NCBI GenBank assembly: GCA_002290645.2
Contig: NMOS02000005.1
Location: 25,125-89,124 of the forward strand
Source: Candidatus Aquirickettsiella gammari
Lineage (GTDB): Bacteria; Pseudomonadota; Gammaproteobacteria; Diplorickettsiales; Diplorickettsiaceae
Length of the DNA: 64,000 bases
Direction of reading: 5' to 3'
Shown: in pieces, positions 27,611-36,993 of the stretch
How positions within the stretch are numbered: the first letter of the stretch is position 1
Layout: each line of letters opens with the position of its first letter
The notes under the pieces: generated by a model
Database searches by the model: none
Seen by the model: only the letters and a program-made list of their open reading frames with translations
What the model was told of the DNA's origin: nothing
Program-made: the position numbers and the translations under genes

Positions 27611-29824
27611 ATGGTTAAAATAAAAAATTCGCTCTATTTAAATAACGACGGCAGTATTAATTTGGAAACATGGCTACACCATGCGGCCATGCAACGCAGT
27701 CAAGAAGATTTCAAGCTAATTCGACAAGCTTCTATTTTAAGTCAGATTGTGGGGGAATCCAGAACAACACCTACCCATGTCTCTTGCTTACAACAAGGCC
27801 TCACCATGGCGGAAATTTTATTAGATTTACATCTAGATAAAGAGACTATTGCTGCTTCCTTAGTTTATAGTTGTGTAAATTATGCGGAACTTTGCCCAGA
27901 AACAGTCAATGAACACTTAGGCCCTCATGTCGCCAAGATCATTGCCGGCGCTAAACAAATGAATGCCATTCGCATTGCAAGTACGGCCACTAATCTTCAT
28001 CAAACACAATTAGAAAATATTCGAAAAATGTTACTTGCTATGGTAGAGGATATGCGGGTTGTCTTAATCAAACTGGCAGAACGCACTGCTACGATGCGTA
28101 CATTAGATACATTGGAACAAGAAACACGCCAATCTTATGCACGGGAAACAATTGATATTTATGCTCCATTAGCTAATCGTCTTGGTGTAGGTCAATTACA
28201 GTGGGAACTTGAAGATCTATCACTACATTATCTAGAGCCTAAAATTTATGCGCAAATCGCCCAACTACTTCAAGAACGCTTAATTGATCGTGAATCCTAT
28301 GTGCAAATAATTCTCACACAATTACGAAATATCTTAGGCAACGCTCAATTACTTAACTTTGAGGTCTATGGGCGTGTCAAACATATTCACAGCATTTACA
28401 GAAAAATGCAGCAAAAAAAATTAAAATTTGAGCAGCTCTATGACTTAAATGCCATCCGTATTTTGGTTAATACGGTTAAAGATTGTTACAACGTTTTAAG
28501 TATTATTCACAGTTTATGGTCACCTTTGTCCGAACAATTTGATGATTATATTGCAACACCTAAATCAAATGGTTATCGTTCTATCCATACAGCGGTTTTA
28601 GGTCCGGGAGAAAAAATACTTGAGATTCAAATTCGCACCCATCAAATGCACCAAGAATCTGAGCATGGCCTAGCGGCCCATTGGCAATACAAAGAAAATT
28701 CTCAGCAACAAAAAGCAAGTTACCAAACCAAAATCGCATGGTTACGCCAAGTGCTTGAATGGCAAAAAGAACTTGTTAAACGTGGTAAGGCTACCGTGCC
28801 TGGCCTTACCACGGTTTTAGATGATCGAGTTTATGTTTTTACTCCTAATGGAGATATTCTTGATTTGCCAAAAGGATCTACCTCTTTAGATTTTGCTTAC
28901 CACATCCACAGTGAGGTTGGACACCGTTGTCGAGGGGCAAAAATCAATGGTGCAATTGTTCCACTCACCTATCAATTAAAAATTGGTGACCAAATTGAAA
29001 TTCTTACTGCTAAACAAGGTAGTCCAAGTTTAGACTGGCTAAATCCTAATCTGGGCTATCTCTATACGGCCCGTGCTAAAGCCAAAGCGCATCATTGGTT
29101 TAAAACCCAAGATTATGAAAAACATTTAATAAATGGTGAGGATTTATTTAATAAAGAAATTCAACGACTAGGGCTAACGACTGTTGATCAAGAAAAATTG
29201 GCGCATAAACTCCACTTTAAAACAAAAAAGGAAATGATGGCCGCACTGGGGAGTGGTGACTTAAGGCTTGCGCAACTATTAAATGCGATACAAGCACAAG
29301 AAAAGCAGCCTGAATCTAGGTCACTCGTCGAAACCGAAATTTTATTAGGTAAACCACGTAATAGCTTACCTGAAGGGATTACCGTAGCGGGTGTCACGGA
29401 TCTGCTAACCCAAACAGCGGGTTGTTGTAAACCGGTTCCAGGTGATCCAATCCGTGGTTTTATCACACAAAGCCGTGGAATTATTCTGCATCGGGATGAC
29501 TGTACCCATTTACTAAATCTCGAGCCTGAAAAACACAATCGTTTAGTTGAGGCTGATTGGGGAGAGATAGCAAGCCAAGTTTATCCAGTCGATATCTGTG
29601 TAGAAGCTTACGATCGCCCCGGTTTATTACGCGATGTTTCTACATTAATTGCCAATGAAAAATTGAATTTGCTGGCGCTAAACCTCTCCAGTAATAAACC
29701 CGATCCAAAAGCTTATATTAAATTAACCGTTGAAATCCCAAGCTTACCATCACTGGGTAAGGTTTTAGATCGTATCAAACAAATTCCTAACGTAATTGAT
29801 GTGAGAAGACAAATCATTAATTAG
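27611..29824 (+). CDS. relA: (p)ppGpp synthetase RelA
   Basis: Ribosome-associated alarmone synthase of the stringent response. The 737 residues contain a degenerate HD hydrolase domain (the catalytic HD pair is missing, with YSCVNYAEL in its place), a synthetase domain with SEQFDDYIATPKSNGYRSIHT and QIRTHQMH, then TGS, a zinc-finger/helical region (CCKPVPGD) and a C-terminal ACT domain. The acidic FDD in place of the RxKD loop marks the monofunctional RelA class rather than SpoT. In Legionellales, RelA triggers the switch to the transmissive phase. Confidence 0.94.
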   Translation: MVKIKNSLYLNNDGSINLETWLHHAAMQRSQEDFKLIRQASILSQIVGESRTTPTHVSCLQQGLTMAEILLDLHLDKETIAASLVYSCVNYAELCPETVNEHLGPHVAKIIAGAKQMNAIRIASTATNLHQTQLENIRKMLLAMVEDMRVVLIKLAERTATMRTLDTLEQETRQSYARETIDIYAPLANRLGVGQLQWELEDLSLHYLEPKIYAQIAQLLQERLIDRESYVQIILTQLRNILGNAQLLNFEVYGRVKHIHSIYRKMQQKKLKFEQLYDLNAIRILVNTVKDCYNVLSIIHSLWSPLSEQFDDYIATPKSNGYRSIHTAVLGPGEKILEIQIRTHQMHQESEHGLAAHWQYKENSQQQKASYQTKIAWLRQVLEWQKELVKRGKATVPGLTTVLDDRVYVFTPNGDILDLPKGSTSLDFAYHIHSEVGHRCRGAKINGAIVPLTYQLKIGDQIEILTAKQGSPSLDWLNPNLGYLYTARAKAKAHHWFKTQDYEKHLINGEDLFNKEIQRLGLTTVDQEKLAHKLHFKTKKEMMAALGSGDLRLAQLLNAIQAQEKQPESRSLVETEILLGKPRNSLPEGITVAGVTDLLTQTAGCCKPVPGDPIRGFITQSRGIILHRDDCTHLLNLEPEKHNRLVEADWGEIASQVYPVDICVEAYDRPGLLRDVSTLIANEKLNLLALNLSSNKPDPKAYIKLTVEIPSLPSLGKVLDRIKQIPNVIDVRRQIIN

Positions 29825-29854
29825 ATAAGTGATCTATAGTATTGGATTGAGCCT

Positions 29855-31048
29855 ATGCCTGAAGAATTGATCTATAGCGTTTCTGAACTCAACCAAATGG
29901 TGCAAAATTTACTAGAAGATGCCTTTTTACCGGTTTGGATAGAAGGTGAAATCTCTAATTTTGCCAGTCCTAATTCGGGACATTGGTATTTCTCTTTAAA
30001 AGACGCCAACGCGCAAGTCCGCTGTGCACTTTTTAATGGTCGCCAACGCTATAAAGATAATCAACCCAAAAATGGTATGCAGATCTTAGTCCGCGCCAAA
30101 ATTAGTCTTTATCCTGTCCGTGGAGAATTTCAATTAATTATCGATCAATTTGAACCAGCCGGTGAAGGAGCATTACGTAAAGCGTTTGAAAGATTAAAAA
30201 CCCAACTCGCGGCCGAAGGCTTATTCGCGGCACAGTATAAAAAATCCTTACCTAAATTTCCTAGCGTTATCGGCGTTATTAGCTCAGAAACCGGCGCTGC
30301 TCTTCGTGACATCTGCGTCGTATTAAAAAAACGATTTCCTGCTATCGCCGTCATTGTTTATCCTTGCCTCGTGCAAGGAAAAAACGCCCCTGCACAAATT
30401 GTTCAACAAATTCAAGTGGCCAATCAACGCCAAGAATGTGATGTATTAATTTTGGCACGTGGCGGGGGGTCATTGGAAGACTTATGGCCTTTTAATGAGG
30501 AATGCGTCGCCAGAGCAATTTTCAAAAGTAAGTTACCACTTATCAGTGCGATAGGTCATGAAACAGATTTCACTATTGCTGATTTTGTAGCGGACTGTCG
30601 CGCCGCCACACCCTCTATGGCAGCGCAACTGGCGAGTCCTGATAGTCGTGAATATCAGCAACACTTAGGAAAAACCTATCTGCGGCTCATTAAAACAATA
30701 GAGTATTTATTAAATGCTTACCAACAAACACTAGAAAATCTTTCTAAGCGCCTACGCCATCCAAAACAACGCTTACAAGATAGCGCGCAGCGCTGTGACG
30801 AATTAACACAACGCTTAAATTTAAGCATAAAAAACCAATTACAAACCCATCAGCAAAAATTATTAGGCTTATCGCGCACATTGCATGCAATTAGTCCTTT
30901 GGCAAGCCTAGCTCGAGGATATGCTATTGTGACTGACGCCCAAACTAAAAAGATTCTCCGTAATAGCAACGAAATAAAATTCGGCCAAGAAATTATTACT
31001 AAGCTTGCTAAAGGCGAATTACTTTGTGAAGTCAAAATGAAACTTTAG
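29855..31048 (+). CDS. xseA: exodeoxyribonuclease VII large subunit
   Basis: Catalytic subunit of the single-strand-specific nuclease ExoVII. The 397 residues start with an OB-fold (about 8-100, SGHWYFSLKD), followed by the catalytic core (ARGGGSLEDLWPFNEE, then SAIGHETDFTIADFVAD) and a long coiled-coil C-terminus that binds XseB. Slightly shorter than E. coli XseA (456), mainly in the coiled coil. No xseB is seen in this window. Confidence 0.94.
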   Translation: MPEELIYSVSELNQMVQNLLEDAFLPVWIEGEISNFASPNSGHWYFSLKDANAQVRCALFNGRQRYKDNQPKNGMQILVRAKISLYPVRGEFQLIIDQFEPAGEGALRKAFERLKTQLAAEGLFAAQYKKSLPKFPSVIGVISSETGAALRDICVVLKKRFPAIAVIVYPCLVQGKNAPAQIVQQIQVANQRQECDVLILARGGGSLEDLWPFNEECVARAIFKSKLPLISAIGHETDFTIADFVADCRAATPSMAAQLASPDSREYQQHLGKTYLRLIKTIEYLLNAYQQTLENLSKRLRHPKQRLQDSAQRCDELTQRLNLSIKNQLQTHQQKLLGLSRTLHAISPLASLARGYAIVTDAQTKKILRNSNEIKFGQEIITKLAKGELLCEVKMKL

Positions 31049-31078
31049 CGTTATAATCAATGGTTCATTTAAGCTAAA

Positions 31079-33403
31079 TCATCCCTCGAGTACGGTTGGC
31101 ATTGGCTCTGCATAAGCACATTCTTTACGCGGGCAAACCTTTTCAGTCCCTCGACGTTTGGTTGTTTTGATCGTCATCACTGGCCAAGCACAACGCGGAC
31201 ATGCTTGCTCAATAGGTTCGTTCCACACCGCATAGGTACAGCTAGGATAAGTAGAACAAGAATAAAAAATCTTACCATAGCGTGATTTACGCTTAAGCAG
31301 TGTTCCCTTTCGACATTCAGGACACTCAATTTTGGTATCTGCTGGTTTTTCCAAAGGCTCTATATGTTTACATTTGGGATAGTGGCTACAACCAATAAAT
31401 TTGCCATAGCGGCCTATTTTAATATGTAATGCATGCCCACAATCTGGACATAAACGCCCTTGTACGACCTCAGGCTCACTCACTGTGGTCACTTCGCCTT
31501 CCATATTTCGCGTGTAATCACACTCAGGATAAGCAGAACAACCAATAAATCGACCTCGCTTACCTAAGCGAATCGACAGCGACTTACCACACTTAGGACA
31601 ACTTTCATCTAAAGCTTCCTGGGTTACATCCTTGCGTTGAACGGTATCTTCGGTTGTCTCTACTAGTGTTTTAAAGGGAGTCCAGAAATCTTGTAATAAC
31701 GGAATCCATTCCTTCTCGCCTCGCGAAATCTGATCGAGAGAATCTTCTAATCGCGCCGTAAAATCATAATCAACATATTGCATAAAATAGCGCGTTAAAA
31801 ATTTATTAACCACTCTACCTACATCAGTTGGTCTAAATCTCTTTTGATCGAGCGTAACATATTCCCGCTGTTGTAAAGTTGAAATAATAGGCACATACGT
31901 TGAAGGTCGGCCAATATCTCTTTCTTCTAAGCCTTTGACTAAACTTGCTTCACTGTAACGCGGTGGTGGCTCGGTAAAATGTTGATCCGCACTGATATCG
32001 ATAAGCTTAACTTCATCACCTACCTTTAGGGGTGGCAATAGGCTATTTTCTTCTTCTGATTTTGCGCCATCTTGCTCTGATTTAGCTTTACTCTCATCGT
32101 AACTTTCTAAGTAAACTGCCATGAAACCCGCATGTACGATAGTCGATCCATTGGCTCGAAAACAATGATCTGTGGCGGCTTTCGCGCTTAAATCAACGGC
32201 AACCGTATCGATAGTCGCATGAATCATCTGGGAAGCCACGGCGCGTTTCCAAATAAGCTCATATAACTTAAGTTGATCAGGCGTTAAATGACTTTTAAGT
32301 TGCTCCGGCAAAAACTCAACATGGGTTGGTCGTATTGCTTCGTGGGCTTCTTGTGCATTACGGCTTTTAGTACGAAAATGGCGTGGAGTTTCCGGTAAAT
32401 CTTTTTTACCATAGCGCTGAACAATCAATTCACGAATGGCGTCCAAGGCCTCATTGGCCAAATGAACCGAATCGGTTCGCATGTAGGTAATCAAGCCGAC
32501 TAAACCTTCCCCCACATCAATACCTTCATAAAGCTGTTGTGCTAAACGCATAGTTCGCTGCGCCGTAAATCCTAATTTACAGCCCGCTTCTTGTTGCAAT
32601 GTAGAGGTGGTAAATGGTGCAGCGGGATTGCGCTTACGTTGTTTCTTCTCAACCTTAGTAACCTGTAAATAAGCTTGCGCCAACTGTTGTAAATCTTGCT
32701 TGATTGCGCTTGCTTGCTCTTCTGTGCTGATACTAAATTGACTAAGCTTTTCGTGTTGGTATTGGATTAAACGAGCTGAGAAAAGTTTTTCATCCGCTTT
32801 GGTATTAGCTGTAATTGTCCAATATTCTTGAGATTTAAAAGCTTCTATTTCTTCTTCGCGCTCAACAATTAATCGTAAAGCAGGACTTTGCACACGCCCT
32901 GCCGATAAACCCCGCCGCACTTTTTTCCATAGTAAGGGGGATAAGGTAAAACCTACTAAATAATCTAAGGCGCGCCGTGCTTGCTGCGCATTCACCAAAT
33001 CCATGGCAATATTACGTGGATTAGCCACAGCGGCATTAACGGCTGATTTAGTAATCTCGTGAAACACGACGCGATAGGTAGGTTTACCTTTTAATAATTT
33101 CTTATGCTTTAGAATTTCATAAACATGCCAAGCGATGGCTTCTCCCTCACGATCAGGATCGGTCGCTAGATATAATGCATCGGCTTGCTTAAAAGCCTTC
33201 ACGATCATATCCACATGTTTGATGTTTTTTTCAATCAGGGCATATTGCATAGCAAAACCCTGCTCAGGGTTCACCGCTCCCTCCTTAGGAATCAAATCGC
33301 GAACATGGCCATAGGAGGCCAACACTTCAAAGTCTTTGCCCAAATATTTCTTGATTGTTTTTGCCTTAGCAGGCGATTCTACAATCAATAGGTTTTTTGC
33401 CAT
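31079..33403 (-). CDS. topA: DNA topoisomerase I
   Basis: Relaxes negative supercoils through a tyrosine-DNA intermediate. The 774 residues begin with the TOPRIM domain (VESPAKAKTIKKYLG; DPDREGEAIAWH). The active-site tyrosine is in GLITYMRTDS near residue 310. Four C-terminal zinc-ribbon-like units (CPKCGK, CPDCGH, CPECRK, CPRCAW) follow. Only three bases separate it from dprA upstream; smf/dprA-topA proximity is common in gammaproteobacteria. Confidence 0.96.
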   Translation of the reverse strand: MAKNLLIVESPAKAKTIKKYLGKDFEVLASYGHVRDLIPKEGAVNPEQGFAMQYALIEKNIKHVDMIVKAFKQADALYLATDPDREGEAIAWHVYEILKHKKLLKGKPTYRVVFHEITKSAVNAAVANPRNIAMDLVNAQQARRALDYLVGFTLSPLLWKKVRRGLSAGRVQSPALRLIVEREEEIEAFKSQEYWTITANTKADEKLFSARLIQYQHEKLSQFSISTEEQASAIKQDLQQLAQAYLQVTKVEKKQRKRNPAAPFTTSTLQQEAGCKLGFTAQRTMRLAQQLYEGIDVGEGLVGLITYMRTDSVHLANEALDAIRELIVQRYGKKDLPETPRHFRTKSRNAQEAHEAIRPTHVEFLPEQLKSHLTPDQLKLYELIWKRAVASQMIHATIDTVAVDLSAKAATDHCFRANGSTIVHAGFMAVYLESYDESKAKSEQDGAKSEEENSLLPPLKVGDEVKLIDISADQHFTEPPPRYSEASLVKGLEERDIGRPSTYVPIISTLQQREYVTLDQKRFRPTDVGRVVNKFLTRYFMQYVDYDFTARLEDSLDQISRGEKEWIPLLQDFWTPFKTLVETTEDTVQRKDVTQEALDESCPKCGKSLSIRLGKRGRFIGCSAYPECDYTRNMEGEVTTVSEPEVVQGRLCPDCGHALHIKIGRYGKFIGCSHYPKCKHIEPLEKPADTKIECPECRKGTLLKRKSRYGKIFYSCSTYPSCTYAVWNEPIEQACPRCAWPVMTIKTTKRRGTEKVCPRKECAYAEPMPTVLEG

Positions 33404-33406
33404 CTT

Positions 33407-34633
33407 TTATTTCCTCACGTAGCCCCCAGGGACCACGCTAATATAACCTTGTAATTCAAGTGTCAATAAACGAGCCAGTAATTTATCAACACGTAAGCCG
33501 GTTCTTGCTATCAAGGTATCTACACTTGTCGTTTCAAATCCAAGGCACTCTACAAGCTTTATATCCTGAGAATCAAGTGTAGCTATATCCAATCGTTGAG
33601 CAGGGTTAAGTTCATCTGTTTTATTCAACAACCGGCCTTGACCCTTATTATGCCCTATAAACTCATGTCCTTGCTTCACTGTGGAAGCAAGCTTCTTAGT
33701 GGATTTATCAAAAAGCGCCTTATTTCCCACCATCCGCTTGCTTATCGGATTCGACAAAAAAGAGAGCCCCTGTACCACATCCTCACAGTTCTCAATCAGT
33801 GTAGCTCCTTCTTTTAATAAAGCATGGCAACCTTGGCTTAAGCTATTGCGAATAGAACCTGGTAGCGCAAAAACCTCGCGCCCTTGTTCTAGCGCATAAG
33901 CTGCCGTAATTAATGAACCGCTCTTTAGGCTTGCTTCTATAACGATAACACCCAAACTTAAACCGCTAATAATCCGATTACGCCTGGGAAAATGCGCCGC
34001 CTTGGGTAATGAGCATGGAAAAAATTCTGACAGCAAAACACCGCCTTTTTTCAGTATAGTTTGTGCTAAAGATTGGTGGCAATTAGGATAAATATTATCC
34101 AATCCACTACCCAACACCGCAATAGTTGTACCATTAGCCGCTAAAGCACCTTGGTGTGCAGCGCCATCAATTCCTCGTGCCAAACCGCTCGTAATCGCAA
34201 ATCCTCGTTCACTTAGTTCGTTAGCAAATTGGTAAGCAATCTCTAAACCGGTAGGGCTAGGATAGCGAGCTCCGACAATAGCCAGTTGCCGTTGCTGTAA
34301 TACCGACAGCTCTCCTGTCACAAATAAAATAAGTGGAGGATAAGGAATTTCACGTAACAACATGGGGTAACGTGTATCACCCCAAGGTAAAATATATCGT
34401 TGTGGTTTTTCTAGCCAACGTAAACACAGCTCTACGCTTTTCCAATCTGGATGATGTAAATAATTAATTAAGGATGCGCTAGCACCGGCATTAAGTAAGG
34501 CTTCACGGGATGCTAGTAAAATTTCCTTAGGCGTTGAGAAGGTTTTTAATAAAGTCAAAACCGTCGTTAAACCACAGCGAGGAATCGTATACAGTGCTAA
34601 CCAATATCGTAACTCATCCAATGTTGTATCCAT
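33407..34633 (-). CDS. dprA: DNA-processing protein DprA
   Basis: Loads RecA on incoming single-stranded DNA during natural transformation. The 408 residues contain an N-terminal helical region (1-75), the Rossmann-like core (GARYPSPTG, SGLARGIDGAAHQGAL, PRRNRIISGLS) and a C-terminal winged-helix domain (about 340-405). Length is slightly above E. coli Smf. It sits directly upstream of topA on the same strand, so both are probably one transcript. Confidence 0.95.
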   Translation of the reverse strand: MDTTLDELRYWLALYTIPRCGLTTVLTLLKTFSTPKEILLASREALLNAGASASLINYLHHPDWKSVELCLRWLEKPQRYILPWGDTRYPMLLREIPYPPLILFVTGELSVLQQRQLAIVGARYPSPTGLEIAYQFANELSERGFAITSGLARGIDGAAHQGALAANGTTIAVLGSGLDNIYPNCHQSLAQTILKKGGVLLSEFFPCSLPKAAHFPRRNRIISGLSLGVIVIEASLKSGSLITAAYALEQGREVFALPGSIRNSLSQGCHALLKEGATLIENCEDVVQGLSFLSNPISKRMVGNKALFDKSTKKLASTVKQGHEFIGHNKGQGRLLNKTDELNPAQRLDIATLDSQDIKLVECLGFETTSVDTLIARTGLRVDKLLARLLTLELQGYISVVPGGYVRK

Positions 34634-34635
34634 TT

Positions 34636-34663
34636 GACTTGAATTTGCGAACTTACCAATTCA
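34636..34663. repeat. inverted repeat upstream of dprA
   Basis: CTTGAATT and AATTCAAG arms flank a 12-base loop directly upstream of the dprA start codon. It may affect dprA translation or act as an operator; no T-run follows. Confidence 0.3.
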
Positions 34664-34805
34664 AGTGTCTCACCTCTGGATGAGGTTCTTCAAGAGAAAA
34701 TCTTGTATTTTTGCTAAATGCTAAAGCAAAAATTGACCATCTTAGCCAGACAAACTCATAATTTTGTCTTATTTTGTCTTATTTCCAAGCATTTTTACTC
34801 TTACA

Positions 34806-35351
34806 TTAATGAAGGTTTATATTTTTTTTATAACGATCCATACTAGTCTGAATTTCCATCCTTGCTTGTTCAGGACCCACCCAACCAGTAACTTTCACCC
34901 ATTTCCCTGCTTCCAGGTCTTTATAATGTTCAAAAAAATGTTGGATACTCTGGGTAAGTTGCTCTGGCAAATCTTTCCAGGTTTTAACTTGATGGTACAA
35001 TGATGATAATTTATCAATAGGGACAGCTAAAATTTTTGCATCAATACCTGATTCATCCTCCATTTGTAACATGCCAATAGGTCGACAACAAATGACGCAT
35101 CCTATTAACAATGGAAAAGGCGCCACTACCAATACATCGACAGGATCTCCATCTTCGGACAAAGTAGCCGGAACATAACCGTAATTACAAGGATAATACA
35201 TCGCCGTCCCTAAGAAACGGTCAACGCGTAGTGCCCCTGTCTCTTTATCAACTTCATACTTAATCGGGTCACTATGACTAGGAATTTCTATCACTACATT
35301 TATTTCATTTGGAACCTTTTTGCCCGGACCTAGTTTCACAAACGCATTCAT
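34806..35351 (-). CDS. ppa: inorganic pyrophosphatase
   Basis: Hydrolyses the pyrophosphate released in biosynthesis. The 181 residues match the soluble family I enzyme. The metal-binding signature DGDPVDVLV (about 66-74) and the YGYVPATL segment (about 55-62) are present. Divergent from hinT with an 87-base gap. Confidence 0.96.
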   Translation of the reverse strand: MNAFVKLGPGKKVPNEINVVIEIPSHSDPIKYEVDKETGALRVDRFLGTAMYYPCNYGYVPATLSEDGDPVDVLVVAPFPLLIGCVICCRPIGMLQMEDESGIDAKILAVPIDKLSSLYHQVKTWKDLPEQLTQSIQHFFEHYKDLEAGKWVKVTGWVGPEQARMEIQTSMDRYKKNINLH

Positions 35352-35438
35352 AATTTTTATTTCCTAAAAATTTACTTTTAACGCATAATCATAAACAAAC
35401 TATTCGACTTAGGCTAGCTCGGCTATATAAGGCATATT

Positions 35439-35780
35439 ATGGACTGTATCTTTTGTAAAATTATTAGCGATGAAATACCTGCCCAAATTGTTTACCAAGA
35501 TGAAAAAATCATTGCTTTTAATGACAAGCATCCTCGCGCGCCCATTCATCAATTAATCGTGCCTAAAAAACATATTGCCACACTTAATGACCTAGTAGAA
35601 AGTGAAACTCTGTTAATGGGAAATATGTTGCAAATTGCACGCCACTTGGCCGCTAAGGCTAATATTGCCAAATCCGGCTATCGAGCTGTTTTTAATTGTA
35701 ATAAAGACGGTGGTCAAGAAGTATTTCATCTACATTTACATCTTTTAGGTGGTCGCACCTTAAATTGGCCTCCAGGTTAA
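35439..35780 (+). CDS. hinT: HIT-family nucleotide-binding protein (HinT-like)
   Basis: Purine nucleoside phosphoramidase of the histidine-triad family. The 113 residues include the N-terminal CIFCKII and the catalytic triad HLHLHLLGGR near the C-terminus. Length and motifs fit HinT. The physiological role in bacteria is not well defined. Confidence 0.92.
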   Translation: MDCIFCKIISDEIPAQIVYQDEKIIAFNDKHPRAPIHQLIVPKKHIATLNDLVESETLLMGNMLQIARHLAAKANIAKSGYRAVFNCNKDGGQEVFHLHLHLLGGRTLNWPPG

Positions 35781-35960
35781 ACATCACAGCGACTACAAAA
35801 AGAACCTTTGATGGGAAAGTAATCTTTTCTACTACACTTAAACACAATAACTTAGCTTATCTCGGCCTATCTATCGTCTTAAAACGCTTGCCAAGCAACA
35901 GTAAGCCTAGGTATATTTCCTTTTAAGAATATAACCATTTATAGCAATTAGGGCATTATC

Positions 35961-36539
35961 ATGGATCTAGTTACTCTAGTTTTAGCTTGCAGTCTTTACG
36001 CTGACCACTCTATTCCTTATGCCATGATACAAACAGGGACACAAAATAATCCACTGGTAGTCACCGTGGAAGGAACCCGTAAAACTTTTAAATCCATGCC
36101 TTTAGCCATTAGGTATACACAACGTCAAATAGCTGAAGGAAAAAAAGTAGATATTGGCTTAATGCAAATTTCTAGCCAATGGCTTCCAGTAATCGCGGCG
36201 CACGCATCCGACTTATTTAGACCTTGTAAAAATTTGGTTGTGGCCACGCAAATTTTAGAAAAACTACATTTACAATGTCAAACTATCGCTGCAAACGACC
36301 CTAACACGGATATCCACGCGTGTGTGCTTTCGCTGTATAAAACTAGAGACCCACAAAGCGGCTTAGCTTATGCTAATCAAGTGATGCAATATGCAAAGAG
36401 ACATCCATTTTCTGTACTTGCTGAAAAAGCACGTGATCCTGGAATGTTGGCTGCAACTGAAAAAACAGAGACTAAGCCTACTTCTCCTACGCAAACTCTG
36501 ACTGAAAACACTAATTCAGCCTATCCCTCATCACATTGA
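35961..36539 (+). CDS. VirB1-like lytic transglycosylase-domain protein, catalytic Glu apparently lost
   Basis: A 192-residue protein resembling VirB1-type peptidoglycan transglycosylases used by type IV secretion and conjugation machines: a Cys-containing first helix (LVLAC, 6-10), NPL near 30-32, GLMQIS (66-71), and PCKNL near 87. In an ungapped comparison with the family pattern E-S-x-x-[ND]-P, the catalytic glutamate position is G26. No clear signal peptide is visible, although the N-terminus is hydrophobic. The C-terminal 35 residues are Thr/Ser/Pro-rich. It precedes holC by 13 bases, the place where pepA is usually found. Confidence 0.65.
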   Translation: MDLVTLVLACSLYADHSIPYAMIQTGTQNNPLVVTVEGTRKTFKSMPLAIRYTQRQIAEGKKVDIGLMQISSQWLPVIAAHASDLFRPCKNLVVATQILEKLHLQCQTIAANDPNTDIHACVLSLYKTRDPQSGLAYANQVMQYAKRHPFSVLAEKARDPGMLAATEKTETKPTSPTQTLTENTNSAYPSSH

Positions 36540-36552
36540 GGTATAACATCCT

Positions 36553-36993
36553 ATGCCAAATCCAAATGTTGATTTTTATGTACTCAATTCGCTCGCGAAG
36601 GAAAGCGCTTACCGTTTTCTCTGTCGTCTGGTCGATAAAGCGTATCCACTACAGAAACAAATCTATATTCACACTAGCTCTCACGAGGAAGCTCAACGCA
36701 TTGATGAATTATTATGGACCTTTCGCGATACCAGTTTTATTCCTCACCAGCAAGTAACAGGTGAACACCCAGTTGATCCGATGCTTACTGTTACGATTGC
36801 TGTCGATAAACCTAAACAACTTATTGCAGATATTTTATTTAATCTTAGTCGTGAAGTTCCACCCTACTTTTCTGAATTTACACGCATTATTGAAATTGTG
36901 TCAGAAGAAGAAAAAAATCAATCCCGTAATAAATATAAATTTTATAAAGCACAAAATTGCCAATTAACCCTGCATAATATAAATGAATCATGA
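36553..36993 (+). CDS. holC: DNA polymerase III chi subunit
   Basis: Chi subunit linking the clamp loader to single-strand-binding protein. The 146 residues start PNPNVDFYVL and contain the FIPHQ and PVLI-like segments of the family. The stop overlaps the valS ATG (ATGA), the classical holC-valS arrangement, which supports the call since the family diverges strongly in sequence. Confidence 0.88.
   Translation: MPNPNVDFYVLNSLAKESAYRFLCRLVDKAYPLQKQIYIHTSSHEEAQRIDELLWTFRDTSFIPHQQVTGEHPVDPMLTVTIAVDKPKQLIADILFNLSREVPPYFSEFTRIIEIVSEEEKNQSRNKYKFYKAQNCQLTLHNINES

Noticed and set aside
29188..29538. 116-codon minus-strand frame in relA
   Set aside because: Antisense shadow of a conserved gene, with no ribosome-binding site or family.
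34690..34805. AT-rich stems between dprA and ppa considered as a ppa terminator
   Set aside because: The arms can be drawn in several ways (TTTTTGCT / AGCAAAAA and AGACAAA / TTTGTCT), and no one form has a clean T-run on the ppa strand.
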